From contig NZ_BDQK01000013.1 of NCBI RefSeq assembly GCF_003864295.1, positions 1,004,501 to 1,068,500 on the forward strand: a stretch of 64,000 nucleotides of DNA. Direction: 5' to 3'. The stretch is from Aphanothece sacrum FPU1 (GTDB lineage Bacteria > Cyanobacteriota > Cyanobacteriia > Cyanobacteriales > Microcystaceae). The position numbers were made by a program, and so were the translations under genes. The number at the start of each line of letters is the position of its first letter. Position 1 is the first letter of the stretch. The notes beneath the pieces were generated by a model that had not been told where the DNA came from, searched no databases, and was given only the letters and a program-made list of their open reading frames with translations. Positions 16,833 through 25,699 of the stretch are shown in pieces.

Positions 16833-18638
16833 CTAATTTTGTGCAGAATTAACCCAACTTTTCAGAGTAGTTACCACTTCTTCAATAGCAATTTCTTGAG
16901 ACTTTTTCGTGCTACGTTCTACCACTTCTACCTTACCAGATTTAAGCGATCGCCCGGTCACAATTCGATAGGGAATGCCAATTAAATCAGCATCTTTAAA
17001 TTTAACTCCTGCTCGTTCATCTCGATCATCTAATAAAGTTTCTACCCCTATTTTATTTAACTGAGTGTAGATATTTTCTGCTACTTCTATTTGTTCTTTA
17101 TCACTGATATTAGGAATAATTATCACCACATGATAAGGCGCAATAGCTACAGGCCAAATAATGCCATCTTTATCATAAGATTGTTCTACGGCAGCTTGGG
17201 CCAAACGGGAAACACCAACCCCATAACATCCCATAATCATCGGGTTTTCTTCCCCCGCTTCATTAGTAAAAGTTGCCCCCATTGCTTGAGAATATTTAAT
17301 CCCTAATTGAAAAATATGACCCACTTCAATTCCTCTGGCATTCTCTAATATTTGAGTAGGATCATGAATAGCGCGATCGCCAATAGTTGCCTTTCTGATA
17401 TCAACAACTAAAGAAGGTAACTTAAACTCTTTATCCCAATTTGCCCCAACAACATGATAACCGTTTTCATTCGCTCCCGTGACAAAATTCTTTAATTCAA
17501 CGGCAGTTTGATCCACTAAACGTAAGAATTTGGGTATAACATCTTTAACCTTATCAATATAACCATCTTCTAAGTCAGGAGCAATATAACCTAAAGGTAA
17601 AGGTTTAGCAGCCCATTTTTGCTGTTCTGTTTCATCAGGAACCCCTAAAACTAAAATGGTTTTAGCCTTATAATTAGGAGCTAATCTAACTAATTCATTA
17701 GTTAATTTAACTTCATTAACCACTTGATCGCCCCGAATACTGACTAAAACTAACACCATTTGTCCACTATCATAAACCACTTTATAGAGGACATTTTTAA
17801 CAATATTAGTCGGAGAACATTGCAAAAACTTACACAACTTTTCAATAGTATCTGTTCCTGGAGTCTCTTTTTTTTCATACTTTTTAAAAGGAGATATTTC
17901 AGCATCAATAGGCAAAGAAACCGCCTTTTCTACATTCGCCGCGTACTTACCATCTTCCGTATAAAGAACCTCATCTTCCCCAGCTTCAGCTAAGATCATA
18001 AACTCTTGAGATGCTGACCCTCCAATAGCCCCAGAGTCAGCTTCTACCGCCCGAAAAGCCAAGCCACAACGACTAATAATGTTACGATAGGCTTTATCCA
18101 TCGCCTCATAACTTTCTTGCAAACTTTCTTGAGAAGCATGAAAAGAATAGGCATCTTTCATAATAAATTCTCGACCCCGCATTAAGCCAAAACGAGGACG
18201 AATTTCATCTCTAAATTTAGTTTGAATTTGATATAAATTAACAGGTAATTGTCGATAGGAACGGATCATTTCTTTGGCCACTGTGGTGATCACTTCTTCA
18301 TGAGTGGGGCCAAGACCTAATTCTCTCTCCTGTCTATCCGTCAGAGAAAACATGATTCCTTCTGCTTTAGTATAAGTATCCCATCTTCCTGACTCCTTCC
18401 ATAAATCAGAGGGTTGTAACTGAGGTAGTAAACATTCTTGGCCCCCCGCAGTATTCATTTCTTCCCGTACAATTTGGGAAACCTTCTGCAATACCCGCCA
18501 CATTAGAGGTAAATAAGCATAAATACCACTACCGATACGCCGGATGTATCCTCCCCGCAATAAGAGTTTATGACTAGGTATTTCTGCTTCGGCGGGATCT
18601 TCACGCAGAGTAACAAACAACATTTGAGACAGTCGCAT
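16833..18638 (-). CDS. proS: Prolyl-tRNA synthetase
   Basis: A 601-residue class II aminoacyl-tRNA synthetase charging tRNA-Pro. Motif 1 lies in [20 protein letters not shown], motif 2 around [19 protein letters not shown], and motif 3 at [10 protein letters not shown]; between motifs 2 and 3 sits the inserted YbaK-like editing domain (about residues 225-385). The C-terminal anticodon-binding domain follows ([11 protein letters not shown] to [14 protein letters not shown]). This is the bacterial long-form ProS. It is convergent with rsmA; the downstream gap holds only a small inverted repeat. Confidence 0.95.
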   Translation of the reverse strand: MRLSQMLFVTLREDPAEAEIPSHKLLLRGGYIRRIGSGIYAYLPLMWRVLQKVSQIVREEMNTAGGQECLLPQLQPSDLWKESGRWDTYTKAEGIMFSLTDRQERELGLGPTHEEVITTVAKEMIRSYRQLPVNLYQIQTKFRDEIRPRFGLMRGREFIMKDAYSFHASQESLQESYEAMDKAYRNIISRCGLAFRAVEADSGAIGGSASQEFMILAEAGEDEVLYTEDGKYAANVEKAVSLPIDAEISPFKKYEKKETPGTDTIEKLCKFLQCSPTNIVKNVLYKVVYDSGQMVLVLVSIRGDQVVNEVKLTNELVRLAPNYKAKTILVLGVPDETEQQKWAAKPLPLGYIAPDLEDGYIDKVKDVIPKFLRLVDQTAVELKNFVTGANENGYHVVGANWDKEFKLPSLVVDIRKATIGDRAIHDPTQILENARGIEVGHIFQLGIKYSQAMGATFTNEAGEENPMIMGCYGVGVSRLAQAAVEQSYDKDGIIWPVAIAPYHVVIIIPNISDKEQIEVAENIYTQLNKIGVETLLDDRDERAGVKFKDADLIGIPYRIVTGRSLKSGKVEVVERSTKKSQEIAIEEVVTTLKSWVNSAQN

Positions 18639-18689
18639 TTGTGGTTTCCTTTAAGAGACAACCTCAGAGTGAATAAGGCAAGTCATGGT

Positions 18690-19043
18690 TTAGTTGATAT
18701 CAATCCAGATACTACCTTCTTCTACCTTAACAGGAAATACAGGTAAGGGTTTTTCTTGGGAAATCATCCCCAGAACATTTCCTACAACTGGGGGCCAAGG
18801 TGTCCAGGTTTTAACCTCTCCCGTTGTCAAATCAAAAGCACTGCGGTGCATTGGACAAACAATTGCTCCATCCTCAGTAATTTTGCCTTTTTTTAGCGAA
18901 ATTTTTAGATGAGGACATATATTATCGACTGCGTACAGCCGTCCTTGATGGTTTAGTAACAAAATATTACGATTACCGACTTTTACCACTTCACGGGAGT
19001 CAGGGGAAAGCGCATCAGCGGCCAAAACTTTTGTCCAACTCAT
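18690..19043 (-). CDS. Rieske [2Fe-2S] ferredoxin-like protein
   Basis: A 117-residue soluble Rieske protein. The cluster ligands are complete: CPHLK (about residues 43-47) and CPMHRSAF (about 63-70), in the C-x-H...C-x2-H arrangement, followed by DLTTGEVKTWTPWPP. No membrane anchor or oxygenase domain is present. Small Rieske proteins of this type serve as electron carriers or sit near nitrite reductase-like systems, but there is no such neighbour here. It starts about 50 bases after the start of proS in the opposite reading order and may share its promoter region; function unknown. Confidence 0.8.
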   Translation of the reverse strand: MSWTKVLAADALSPDSREVVKVGNRNILLLNHQGRLYAVDNICPHLKISLKKGKITEDGAIVCPMHRSAFDLTTGEVKTWTPWPPVVGNVLGMISQEKPLPVFPVKVEEGSIWIDIN

Positions 19044-19134
19044 TGTTAATCACTCTTAATTGACTTAATCTAGACATCGTGGTTCACTTTACCATTTTTT
19101 GTCGTTAGTCATACCGTTATACAAGAAAATTAAC

Positions 19135-20037
19135 TTATCTTACAAATTCAAGTATTCCCTGATCTCCATCTAATCTTACTTGTATCCTAAGGGGTAAGAC
19201 AGCATTAACCCCATCATGACCAAAAGGTAACTCAGAAACAATCGGAATATTTAGATCCCCTAAGCGATCGCGCAAAACTTCCTCCACTGTCCAACCAGAA
19301 CTACCGGACGGAACTTGACAACGACTAAATCGCCCTAAAGCAACCCCTCTAACCCCATTAAATGCCCCCATTAAACGCCATTGAGTCAATAAACGGTCAA
19401 TACGGTAGGGAGCCTCTCCCACGTCTTCTAGGGCTAAAATCGCCCCATCTAGAGCAGGTTGAACGGGCGTTCCCAACAAATGGGTAGCAACGGTCAAATT
19501 AGCTGGAAGTAACCAACCTGTTGTTTGGCCGCCTCCCCATCCTTGGCCCTGCAATGGGGCAAGAAAACGACCCTCTAAACAGTCGAATAAACGATCAATT
19601 GACCAAGCTGGTTCAGCAGATAAAGTAGTCAAAACAGGTGCATGAAGCCCTGACATACCAACTGTTGCTAAACGCCATAATAACCCCGTAATATCAGAAA
19701 ACCCAATCACCCATTTAGGGGATATTTTACATATAGAAGGCCAGTCCCAATGCTCGAATAATCTAGCACTGCCATAACCCCCCCTTGTACAGAGAATAGC
19801 TTTACAATCAGGGTTTTCCCAAGCTTCTAATAATGCTTGTCGGCGTTGACTATCGGTTCCGGCTAAATAACCATAAACTGTCTGCCAATTACTCCCTAAT
19901 TCTACTTGATATCCCCGCGATCGCCAAATTTCTAGCCCTTCTTCTAATGCCGAAAACTCTTTGAGCGCACCACTAGGAGCAATGACTTGTACCCTATCCC
20001 CTGGGGTCAAAAAAGGGGGAATTTTCCAAGAGGACAT
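19135..20037 (-). CDS. LD-carboxypeptidase, peptidase family S66
   Basis: A 300-residue peptidase resembling LdcA/MccF, which trims the terminal D-alanine from murein tetrapeptides during cell-wall recycling or cleaves aminoacyl-nucleotide antibiotics. The N-terminal GDRVQVIAPSGALKEF, the nucleophile region CTRGGYGSARLFEHWDW (serine in GGYGS), the acidic residue in LALEDVGEAPYRIDRLL and the catalytic histidine in LPFGHDGVNAVLPL fit the Ser-His-Glu triad of S66. The length is normal. It lacks a signal peptide, so it is cytoplasmic, in keeping with recycling. Confidence 0.85.
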   Translation of the reverse strand: MSSWKIPPFLTPGDRVQVIAPSGALKEFSALEEGLEIWRSRGYQVELGSNWQTVYGYLAGTDSQRRQALLEAWENPDCKAILCTRGGYGSARLFEHWDWPSICKISPKWVIGFSDITGLLWRLATVGMSGLHAPVLTTLSAEPAWSIDRLFDCLEGRFLAPLQGQGWGGGQTTGWLLPANLTVATHLLGTPVQPALDGAILALEDVGEAPYRIDRLLTQWRLMGAFNGVRGVALGRFSRCQVPSGSSGWTVEEVLRDRLGDLNIPIVSELPFGHDGVNAVLPLRIQVRLDGDQGILEFVR

Positions 20038-20104
20038 AATATTTTTGCACTGTGTTAATTAAGTCAAAATTGATCAAATTATCCAACCTTTTGACCTGTT
20101 TATC

Positions 20105-20640
20105 AGAAAATTTGGTTTTAAACCCCGTCCTTCTAGGACTGCTTTTCTTGGTTTTTGAGGTAAGATTTTAACACTTCTAATGGTGCACCTCCAACAGAAG
20201 AAACAAAGTAGCTAGGCGACCATAAAGCATCTTTTCCGTACGGTTTAGGAAAACCGTATTGTCCGTATCTACGACTAGAAACACCTTTTAAAGCATTTAC
20301 GATTAAAGATATAGATAGCTTTGGCGGATATTCAATTAAGACATGAACATAGTCTGATTCCCCATTAAATTCTAGCACCATTATATTCATTTTTAATGCC
20401 ACTTCTTTAAAAGATTTTTCAATCAATGCTAGACTTTCAGCCGTAAAAACCTTACTTCTGTACTTAGTAACACAGACCAAGTGAATCTTTAAATCTGAAA
20501 CGCTGTGACGTTCTTTACGAAGATGGCTTGACATTTTAGTTGACCTAGATTAATATTCATCTACAGACCCATTTAGTATATCACATTAAATTAAGCTATC
20601 GCTATAGAATCTACCCGACAGACCAACATAAATAGCAGTT
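20105..20640 (-). mobile_element. IS200-type insertion sequence, probably decayed
   Basis: A single tnpA-like gene with a small hairpin (GTCCT-TCT-AGGAC, 20127-20139) overlapping its stop codon, as expected for the subterminal palindromes of the IS200/IS605 family. No tnpB accompanies it. Element ends cannot be fixed precisely without comparison copies, so the limits given are approximate. Confidence 0.55.
20133..20534 (-). CDS. tnpA: IS200/IS605-family TnpA (Y1 transposase) with altered HUH motif
   Basis: A 133-residue single-strand transposase. It has the family sequence LVCVTKYRSKVF, SRRYGQYGFPKPYG, LWSPSYFVSSVGGAPLEVL and the catalytic tyrosine at 125 in LKSYLKNQ. The metal-binding HUH motif, normally DHVH, reads D61-Y-V-H64 here: TAT replaces CAT, so the first histidine is lost. 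That should abolish cleavage, making this a fossil although the frame is intact. No TnpB or guide RNA is next to it. Confidence 0.8.
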   Translation of the reverse strand: MSSHLRKERHSVSDLKIHLVCVTKYRSKVFTAESLALIEKSFKEVALKMNIMVLEFNGESDYVHVLIEYPPKLSISLIVNALKGVSSRRYGQYGFPKPYGKDALWSPSYFVSSVGGAPLEVLKSYLKNQEKQS

Positions 20641-20722
20641 AGCCAAACTGTTCGGATGTTGCAGGATGTCAACAATTTTTAGATCTTCAAATTCAGATCT
20701 ATCAAAAAATAGCTAAACATGG

Positions 20723-20728
20723 TATAAT
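20723..20728 (+). promoter_or_regulatory. -10 element of the rpsP promoter
   Basis: TATAAT at 20723-20728, preceded by a G-rich ATGG; no good -35 is visible 17 bases upstream (TATCAA). A start near 20735 would leave a leader of about 95 bases before rpsP. Confidence 0.4.
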
Positions 20729-20827
20729 GAGAAGTTCGAGGTGAAAATTAGGGGAACAACCAAGACAATCCTTCCTCACCACCGAATCAATACTAACAAT
20801 TGTCCTACTCACAAAGTAACAAATAAC

Positions 20828-21076
20828 ATGGTCAAACTACGCTTAAAACGATACGGCAAAAAAGGAGAAGTCAGCTATAGAATAGTAGCAATGAAAAGCT
20901 TAAGCCGTCGAGAAGGTCGTCCCTTAGAAGAATTAGGCTTTTATAATCCCAGAACCGACGAAACCCGTCTAAATGTGCCAGCAATCGTCAAACGACTCAA
21001 AGAAGGCGCACAACCCACAGAAACCGTGCGTAGCATTTTAAGAAAAGCTCAAGTATTTGAACAAGTCAATGCTTAA
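20828..21076 (+). CDS. rpsP: 30S ribosomal protein S16
   Basis: An 82-residue S16, which joins 16S rRNA early in small-subunit assembly. [37 protein letters not shown] and the C-terminal [15 protein letters not shown] are diagnostic. An open frame continues upstream to a GTG at 20741, but the extra 29 residues are leader sequence and the ATG at 20828 fits all S16 proteins. Its last 8 bases overlap khpA, the conserved rpsP-KH domain pairing. Confidence 0.95.
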   Translation: MVKLRLKRYGKKGEVSYRIVAMKSLSRREGRPLEELGFYNPRTDETRLNVPAIVKRLKEGAQPTETVRSILRKAQVFEQVNA

Positions 21077-21485
21077 ACCTAATTTTCTGTCTAACCAAGG
21101 GCATCATACCACCCCAGATTATTTGGGAATGGTAGAATTTTTGGTTAAACCCCTTTTAGACTCACCAGATTCCTTGACTATTGATTGTGAAAGGGCTAAT
21201 AATAATCAACGGGCTTGGGTGCGAGTAGCGTTTGAAGAAACCGATAAAGGCCGTGTGTTTGGACGAGGAGGGCGTAATCTTCTGGCAATTCGCATAGTCC
21301 TAAGTATCGCGGCAGCAGAAGCAGGACAGTCTGTTCATTTAGATATTTATGAAGGAAACAGCGAAAATTTCCGCCCTAACCCTCGTAATAATTATGACAA
21401 CGACCGTAAATTTGTCAAAAGAAGACCCCGTTCTGGCCCCCCTGAGGGGCCTAATCTTTCGGTTAAAAGTCGTTGGCAACAGTAA
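21069..21485 (+). CDS. khpA: KH-domain RNA-binding protein KhpA
   Basis: A 138-residue protein with one KH domain. [20 protein letters not shown] opens the domain and the RNA-contacting loop GRGG occurs in [17 protein letters not shown], as in KhpA (YlqC). The C-terminal extension is basic and Asn/Arg-rich ([20 protein letters not shown]), typical of cyanobacterial members. Start at ATG 21069, overlapping the end of rpsP, implying translational coupling. KhpA binds many RNAs and influences cell division or RNA stability in other bacteria; its role here is inferred from the family. Confidence 0.85.
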   Translation: MLKPNFLSNQGHHTTPDYLGMVEFLVKPLLDSPDSLTIDCERANNNQRAWVRVAFEETDKGRVFGRGGRNLLAIRIVLSIAAAEAGQSVHLDIYEGNSENFRPNPRNNYDNDRKFVKRRPRSGPPEGPNLSVKSRWQQ

Positions 21486-21504
21486 CACTCTTTGAACCAA
21501 AAAT

Positions 21505-21525
21505 CCCCGCCGTTCTACGGCGAGG
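21505..21525. terminator. Hairpin between khpA and rpmA
   Basis: CGCCGT-TCT-ACGGCG (21508-21522) lies between convergent khpA and rpmA and could terminate either. Its TTCTA apex and CCCCG flank resemble the hairpin at the tnpA stop codon (20127-20139), so it may be an orphan IS200/IS605 end. Confidence 0.5.
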
Positions 21526-21536
21526 GAGTGCCACAA

Positions 21537-21809
21537 TTAATTAATGGCTGCTTCAGGGACAGGGTAAACGCTTACTTGTTTACGACTGCGGGTTTTGTGT
21601 TCAAAGGTCACAATACCATCAACCAAAGCAAACAGAGTATCATCATTGCCTCTACCTACATTATTCCCTGGATGAACTTTTGTTCCCCGTTGACGAATAA
21701 GAATATTCCCTGCTTTGACTACTTGTCCACCATAACGTTTAACACCGAGTCGCTGCGCTCTTGAATCACGACCGTTACGAGTACTACCAGTTCCTTTCTT
21801 ATGTGCCAT
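21537..21809 (-). CDS. rpmA: 50S ribosomal protein L27
   Basis: A 90-residue L27, located at the peptidyl transferase centre of the large subunit. [41 protein letters not shown] and [20 protein letters not shown] are the standard sequence. The N-terminus begins directly with AHKKG, so there is no cleaved leader of the Firmicutes type. It follows rplU by 46 bases in the usual rplU-rpmA operon. Confidence 0.97.
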   Translation of the reverse strand: MAHKKGTGSTRNGRDSRAQRLGVKRYGGQVVKAGNILIRQRGTKVHPGNNVGRGNDDTLFALVDGIVTFEHKTRSRKQVSVYPVPEAAIN

Positions 21810-21855
21810 AGTTCCTTATTATCTGTTTCCTAATGTTCTATAGTCTATTGTAGGC

Positions 21856-22266
21856 TTATTCTTCTTCAGTGGAGGCCGTTGTTTCCTCCTCTGAAGCTTG
21901 TGTTGCTGCCATAGATACTCCATCTAATTCAGTTTCAGCAATGACTGAACCATCTACTTTAATAGCCGTAATCATTAATCGGGTCAATTCTTGGCGATGT
22001 CCCCGTTTTTTGCGGGTTTTCTTTTTAGGACGCATTTTATAGACAATAATCTTCCGTCCGCGTCGATGTTCAAGAATCAGTCCTTCAACAATTGCCCCTT
22101 CGATAAAAGGCTGTCCCACCGTAATCCCATCATCATGATTGATCAGTAGAACTTTATCAATGCTGTAAGGGCTGTCAGTCTCAACCCCAAGACGATCAAC
22201 GTCGTAAAAACGGCCCGGTTCGACCCGAAGTTGTTTGCCTCCGGTTTCAATGATAGCGTAAGTCAT
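21856..22266 (-). CDS. rplU: 50S ribosomal protein L21
   Basis: A 136-residue L21. The family core is [39 protein letters not shown], and the basic [25 protein letters not shown] segment. The acidic C-terminal tail of about 25 residues ([16 protein letters not shown]) is a cyanobacterial extension. It is first gene of rplU-rpmA, driven by a strong consensus promoter about 120 bases upstream; the intervening leader may hold the autoregulatory L21 structure. Confidence 0.97.
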   Translation of the reverse strand: MTYAIIETGGKQLRVEPGRFYDVDRLGVETDSPYSIDKVLLINHDDGITVGQPFIEGAIVEGLILEHRRGRKIIVYKMRPKKKTRKKRGHRQELTRLMITAIKVDGSVIAETELDGVSMAATQASEEETTASTEEE

Positions 22267-22385
22267 AAAATTGTCCTTTGTTAGTTGCCGTACAGGTAGC
22301 AGAAATATTCAGGCTTCTAGCTTGATATCTGCTTTTGCCCATGTCTTAAACCTGATCCGAGCAGGAATCTGACACACAATCTATA

Positions 22386-22415
22386 ATTATAGGGCATTTT
22401 TGTTATGCATGTCAA
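22386..22415 (-). promoter_or_regulatory. Promoter of rplU-rpmA
   Basis: On the minus strand TTGACA (22415-22410) and TATAAT (22391-22386) are separated by 18 bases, a near-ideal sigma-70-type promoter. It leaves a leader of about 115 bases before the rplU ATG. Confidence 0.75.
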
Positions 22416-22450
22416 GATCCTAAATTCCAGAACAGTACTTGAGTTTTTTT

Positions 22451-22553
22451 GTGCCTGTGGTGATAACAAAATCTTATATATCGTAGGGTGGGTTAGACGC
22501 TGCTATGATTTTGATGAAAAACGCATAACTTTTAAGGCGCGTCGTAACCCACC
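22451..22553. repeat. Dispersed repeat, GTGGTGATAACAAAATCTTA family
   Basis: The segment GTGCCTGTGGTGATAACAA through GTAGGGTGGGTTAGACGC to CGTCGTAACCCACC is found inverted at 45030-45132. The two share the left 30 bases and the GTGGGTTA/TAACCCAC terminal palindromes but differ in the centre, as expected of a non-autonomous element. A decayed third copy lies near 34893-34985. Confidence 0.65.
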
Positions 22554-22612
22554 ATATTAAGTATTGTAGCTTATTAATATACATTTTATACCAAGATGCT
22601 CGGAGATCTAAT

Positions 22613-23671
22613 CTATGTTTCGTCACCAAAATCTACATAAGTCATACCCGTTTTTTTATTTTTCAGCCATTTTCTGTATTTTTCATAGATTTCCTCTCCT
22701 GGAATAGCTTCCCCAAACTCTTTCGGTTGTTTATATTCTGTGGGGGGATGTTCTTGACGAATCCCCATAATAGCGTAGTAAGGTCTGAACCATTTACGCA
22801 TAACCTTCATTAATTCGTCAAATTTGATGTAAGAAATAGAATATCGGTTAGAAAGGGCGATATATTGGATCATGCGAGTATAGGTTTCTGGGTTACTTTG
22901 GGAGTGTGAGAGTCCAATAATGCCTCGTAGTTTCTCAAAAACACTATAATTAACCATAACCAGAGCGACTAAACTCCTAAAATCTTGTAAATCGCTTTTT
23001 CCGAGATTTTGAATCATTTCTGATATGACTCGTAAGATAGAATAGTCAGCCAGTTGATAAGCTTTGAATAAACAGAGTAGTTTTAATCCTAATTCATGTT
23101 CTGAGAGTTTATCGAGGTGTTTAGCGTAAGATTGCAAGGCAATTTTACCCTCATCTGTTTTAACTTGGGGCAGAAGTTCGATGAGTTTTTCTTGAGTTTG
23201 CTGGCGAAAGGTAGCTGTATTTTCGTGATCTTCTAATAATTCTTGGACAAAATCGTAAAATTCCTGTTGTTTAGAACCTCGATATCTTAATTCTGTTTGG
23301 TCAATGGAGATAAAGCTATCTTTGGCCTCAATAGCTACCTGAAGCAGTCGCAAACTATCATAAATGCCTTTGTATTTATCAACGTTTTTAACTAACATAT
23401 ATTTAATCTTAACAAAGATTAAAAATTCTTCTTTACCAAACTTTTCATTATCAATCGCTTGGGCAGTTTTGGCAAAAACCCGCAGATCATTCATTTCTCG
23501 GTTATGCAAAACTAAGGCACTTTCGGAGACTTCAGTTTTACTTAATTTTCCCAATAAATCTTTTAGAATACTTTTTTCACCTACTACAGGGCGATTCCAC
23601 CAAGGGACATCATTAGTCTTTGTTGTGATTTCTGGGGAAATTGAAGTTGTAATTTCAGTAAATTTATCCAT
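22613..23671 (-). CDS. Conserved hypothetical protein, mostly helical
   Basis: A 352-residue soluble protein I do not recognise. It is rich in predicted helix with no membrane segment or signal peptide. Notable stretches are VPWWNRPVVGEKSILKDLLG near the N-terminus, SKQQEFYDFVQELLEDHE in the middle, and the aromatic cluster MRKWFRPYYAIMGIRQEHPP followed by YRKWLKNKKTGMTYVDFGDE at the C-terminus. It stands alone, with a dispersed repeat downstream and about 170 non-coding bases to the next gene. No catalytic motif is evident. Confidence 0.6.
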   Translation of the reverse strand: MDKFTEITTSISPEITTKTNDVPWWNRPVVGEKSILKDLLGKLSKTEVSESALVLHNREMNDLRVFAKTAQAIDNEKFGKEEFLIFVKIKYMLVKNVDKYKGIYDSLRLLQVAIEAKDSFISIDQTELRYRGSKQQEFYDFVQELLEDHENTATFRQQTQEKLIELLPQVKTDEGKIALQSYAKHLDKLSEHELGLKLLCLFKAYQLADYSILRVISEMIQNLGKSDLQDFRSLVALVMVNYSVFEKLRGIIGLSHSQSNPETYTRMIQYIALSNRYSISYIKFDELMKVMRKWFRPYYAIMGIRQEHPPTEYKQPKEFGEAIPGEEIYEKYRKWLKNKKTGMTYVDFGDET

Positions 23672-23844
23672 AAAGTTTTTCCTGTACCATCCTAAAGCGT
23701 AATAAACTTGGTCAAATAAAAAAACACTTAAACTATTTGACAGCAGTTTAATGCTACATCTCTATGTTTCCCCAAAAGTCATCAGGACTAACAGGATAGG
23801 CAAATTTTGCGCAAAATATTGCTTAAAAAGCGATTGATGTATGA

Positions 23845-24483
23845 TTAACTTTTTCTAGTGGCATGAATGCCAAAAAGTCCTATTACTAATAAGCTCATTA
23901 CAGAACTAGGTTCAGGAACTTCAAGGGGGGGTTCTACAGAATTACCAAATTGAACTTCACCAATAATAGCGTTAGGAATAGTCTGATTATTATTGGCAAA
24001 ATTAATACGGATTTCATTAAAGAGGATATCTTTAAATCCAAAGAAATTATTAGTTTGAGTAAAGTCAGTCATTGCTTGAAATGATTCGACGACTGAACCA
24101 TTAAGTAAAGCGGTAAAGTTGGATATAGTGGGAGCAGTACTCATAGAAAAAGCGGCGGATGTTTGATCCTCAAGAAATTTAAGAGAAAACTCTGATAAAA
24201 TAGAGGAGTTAGTGACTCCTCCTAGACCAAGATTCGGTAAAGGAGGATTTGAAGGTAAAGGAAATATAAAAAAAAGTCCTGGATCAAATTCCAATCCAAA
24301 ATTAGCATATTCATTCGTTAGAAGATTTCCATCGTCAAAAATCGGGTCATCAAAAGTAATAGTTTTTTGAGGATTATTCAGCCCAAAGCTATTTTCAATG
24401 GTGGCTCCTTGGATTACTTCAATTTTCATTGCTCCACTCAGAACAAAAAAGCTTCCTAGAGTAATGATTAATGATTTTTTCAT
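23845..24483 (-). CDS. PEP-CTERM sorted exported protein
   Basis: A 212-residue secreted protein. An N-terminal signal peptide (KKSLIITLGSFFVLSGA) is followed by a beta-rich body and the C-terminal sorting signal VPEPSSVMSLLVIGLFGIH-ATRKS: a VPEP motif, a hydrophobic stretch and a short basic tail, recognised by exosortase in EPS-producing bacteria. Body sequence such as TITFDDPIFDDGNLLTNEYA is typical of these surface proteins. The function of the body is unknown; no exosortase gene is in the window. Its upstream region (24484-24720) is strongly AT-rich. Confidence 0.8.
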   Translation of the reverse strand: MKKSLIITLGSFFVLSGAMKIEVIQGATIENSFGLNNPQKTITFDDPIFDDGNLLTNEYANFGLEFDPGLFFIFPLPSNPPLPNLGLGGVTNSSILSEFSLKFLEDQTSAAFSMSTAPTISNFTALLNGSVVESFQAMTDFTQTNNFFGFKDILFNEIRINFANNNQTIPNAIIGEVQFGNSVEPPLEVPEPSSVMSLLVIGLFGIHATRKS

Positions 24484-24723
24484 GATCTTTAAGGGAACTA
24501 AATATCAAGTTTAGGACTCAAGAGTTCTTCTTGCACCAAAATTCTATCTTTGTTTTTTGATAAAATTCACAAATTTGAGGGTAATTTTTGTGGTATTTTA
24601 TAAACTTAAAAAACTTATTATTAAGAATTTTAAATCAAACTAAAGAAATGTATTTTATTGATTAATTATTCTTTATTAATAATTGAGAAAAGAAGTTAAT
24701 TTAAGGTTTATTTTATAATTAAA

Positions 24724-24751
24724 TGTGCCAAAAGACGATACTTTTGGCACA
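24724..24751 (-). terminator. Hairpin terminator of pyrE
   Basis: TGTGCCAAAAG (24724-24734) and CTTTTGGCACA (24741-24751) form a perfect 11-bp stem with a 6-base loop just after the pyrE stop on the minus strand, followed by an AT-rich stretch. Confidence 0.65.
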
Positions 24752-24761
24752 GAATAAATAA

Positions 24762-25370
24762 TTATTGATTAATTGCTTGGTAAGCTTGTTGAATCTCCCG
24801 AATCGAAAAAAGAGGCTGAAAACTTAAGCTTTGAGACTGATAAAAAGCGGCCCCTCCTTGTTCACGATCAACTAGAGCGATAATTTGTTCTACTTGATAA
24901 CCAACATTCCGTAATCGTTCTACGGCTAACATGGCGGACTTACCTGTAGTTACCACATCTTCTAAGACAACGACCTTAGCTTCTGGGGGTAAGGTGGGGC
25001 CTTCAATATAAGCTTGTGTGCCATGGCCTTTAGCTTCTTTACGAATAATTAAGGCATCTAGAGGACGATTTTCATAAGCAGACACTACACTAACGGCAGT
25101 AACGATGGGATCAGCCCCTAAAGTCAATCCTGCCACAGCTTGGGTATCTTTAGGTAAAAGAGATAGGAGTAAACGGCCAATGGCTAAAGAACCTTCGGCA
25201 TTGAGAGTAACTTGTTTACCATTAATATAGTAAGAACTGGGTTGTCCAGAAGAGAGAATAAAATCTCCTTCTTGATAAGCACGCTTAACCAATAAATCGA
25301 GAAGATAAGAACGTAACATCGATAAATCAGCCGTAGAGACTGAAATAGCTGCTGGAGAAGAAGAAGTCAT
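24762..25370 (-). CDS. pyrE: Orotate phosphoribosyltransferase
   Basis: A 202-residue PyrE, which joins orotate to PRPP to give orotidine monophosphate in pyrimidine synthesis. The N-terminal part GDFILSSGQPSSYYINGKQV, the substrate loop RKEAKGHGTQAYIEGP and the PRPP-binding motif VVVLEDVVTTGKSAMLAVE are intact. The length is normal. It ends in a clear hairpin terminator. Its upstream region is unusual: about 330 bases carrying three strong hairpins (see 25456-25723), which on this strand could be a long leader of pyrE. Confidence 0.93.
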   Translation of the reverse strand: MTSSSPAAISVSTADLSMLRSYLLDLLVKRAYQEGDFILSSGQPSSYYINGKQVTLNAEGSLAIGRLLLSLLPKDTQAVAGLTLGADPIVTAVSVVSAYENRPLDALIIRKEAKGHGTQAYIEGPTLPPEAKVVVLEDVVTTGKSAMLAVERLRNVGYQVEQIIALVDREQGGAAFYQSQSLSFQPLFSIREIQQAYQAINQ

Positions 25371-25455
25371 AGTGTTGAGAAAAACTCCGATTATTTCCTT
25401 AAGAAGCGGGGTATTTTTGCGGAAAATTCGCTAAAATACGGGTGGTTGCAGACCA

Positions 25456-25487
25456 GCAAAAATGAAGGGAAAACCCTTCACTTTTGC
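25456..25487. repeat. Strong hairpin upstream of pyrE
   Basis: GCAAAAATGAAGGG (25456-25469) and CCCTTCACTTTTGC (25474-25487) pair over 14 positions with one mismatch around an AAAA loop. It directly precedes the hairpin element at 25500-25553 and shares its GCAAAA base. Confidence 0.65.
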
Positions 25488-25499
25488 CCTATCTTAAAT

Positions 25500-25553
25500 G
25501 CAAAAAGAGGACTCCCGCCACACCGACAGGTTAGCGGTGAGATGAATTTTTGC
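25500..25553. ncRNA. 54-nt structured element, copy 1 (unknown RNA or repeat)
   Basis: The outer stem is GCAAAAA (25500-25506) with TTTTTGC (25547-25553). The inner stem is CCGC (25515-25518) with GCGG (25534-25537), flanked by conserved single-stranded-looking GAGGACTC and TGAGATGA. An equally long copy lies at 48002-48055; the arms are identical apart from one base, but the central 15 bases are reverse-complemented between copies. Transcription direction is unknown. Two equal-length, structure-preserving copies favour a functional RNA or a hairpin mobile element. Confidence 0.5.
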
Positions 25554-25699
25554 CAACGGCAGTTTCTCCTCCATTAAATCAATTAACCTGAGTTCGATAT
25601 AACTGAAATAGCCAAAACCTTTGTCCAGCTTCGCTTAAGAGGTTTCATTGTCGGGTTGTTTCTGCTGCTTATTAAGAATATTCTCAATAAAGAATCAAT

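Noticed and set aside
20741-20827. N-terminal extension of rpsP from a GTG
   Set aside because: S16 proteins start at the [10 protein letters not shown] segment, and the extension lies directly downstream of the -10 element.
21492-21764. Plus-strand frame across rpmA
   Set aside because: Antisense to L27, with no homology or ribosome-binding site.
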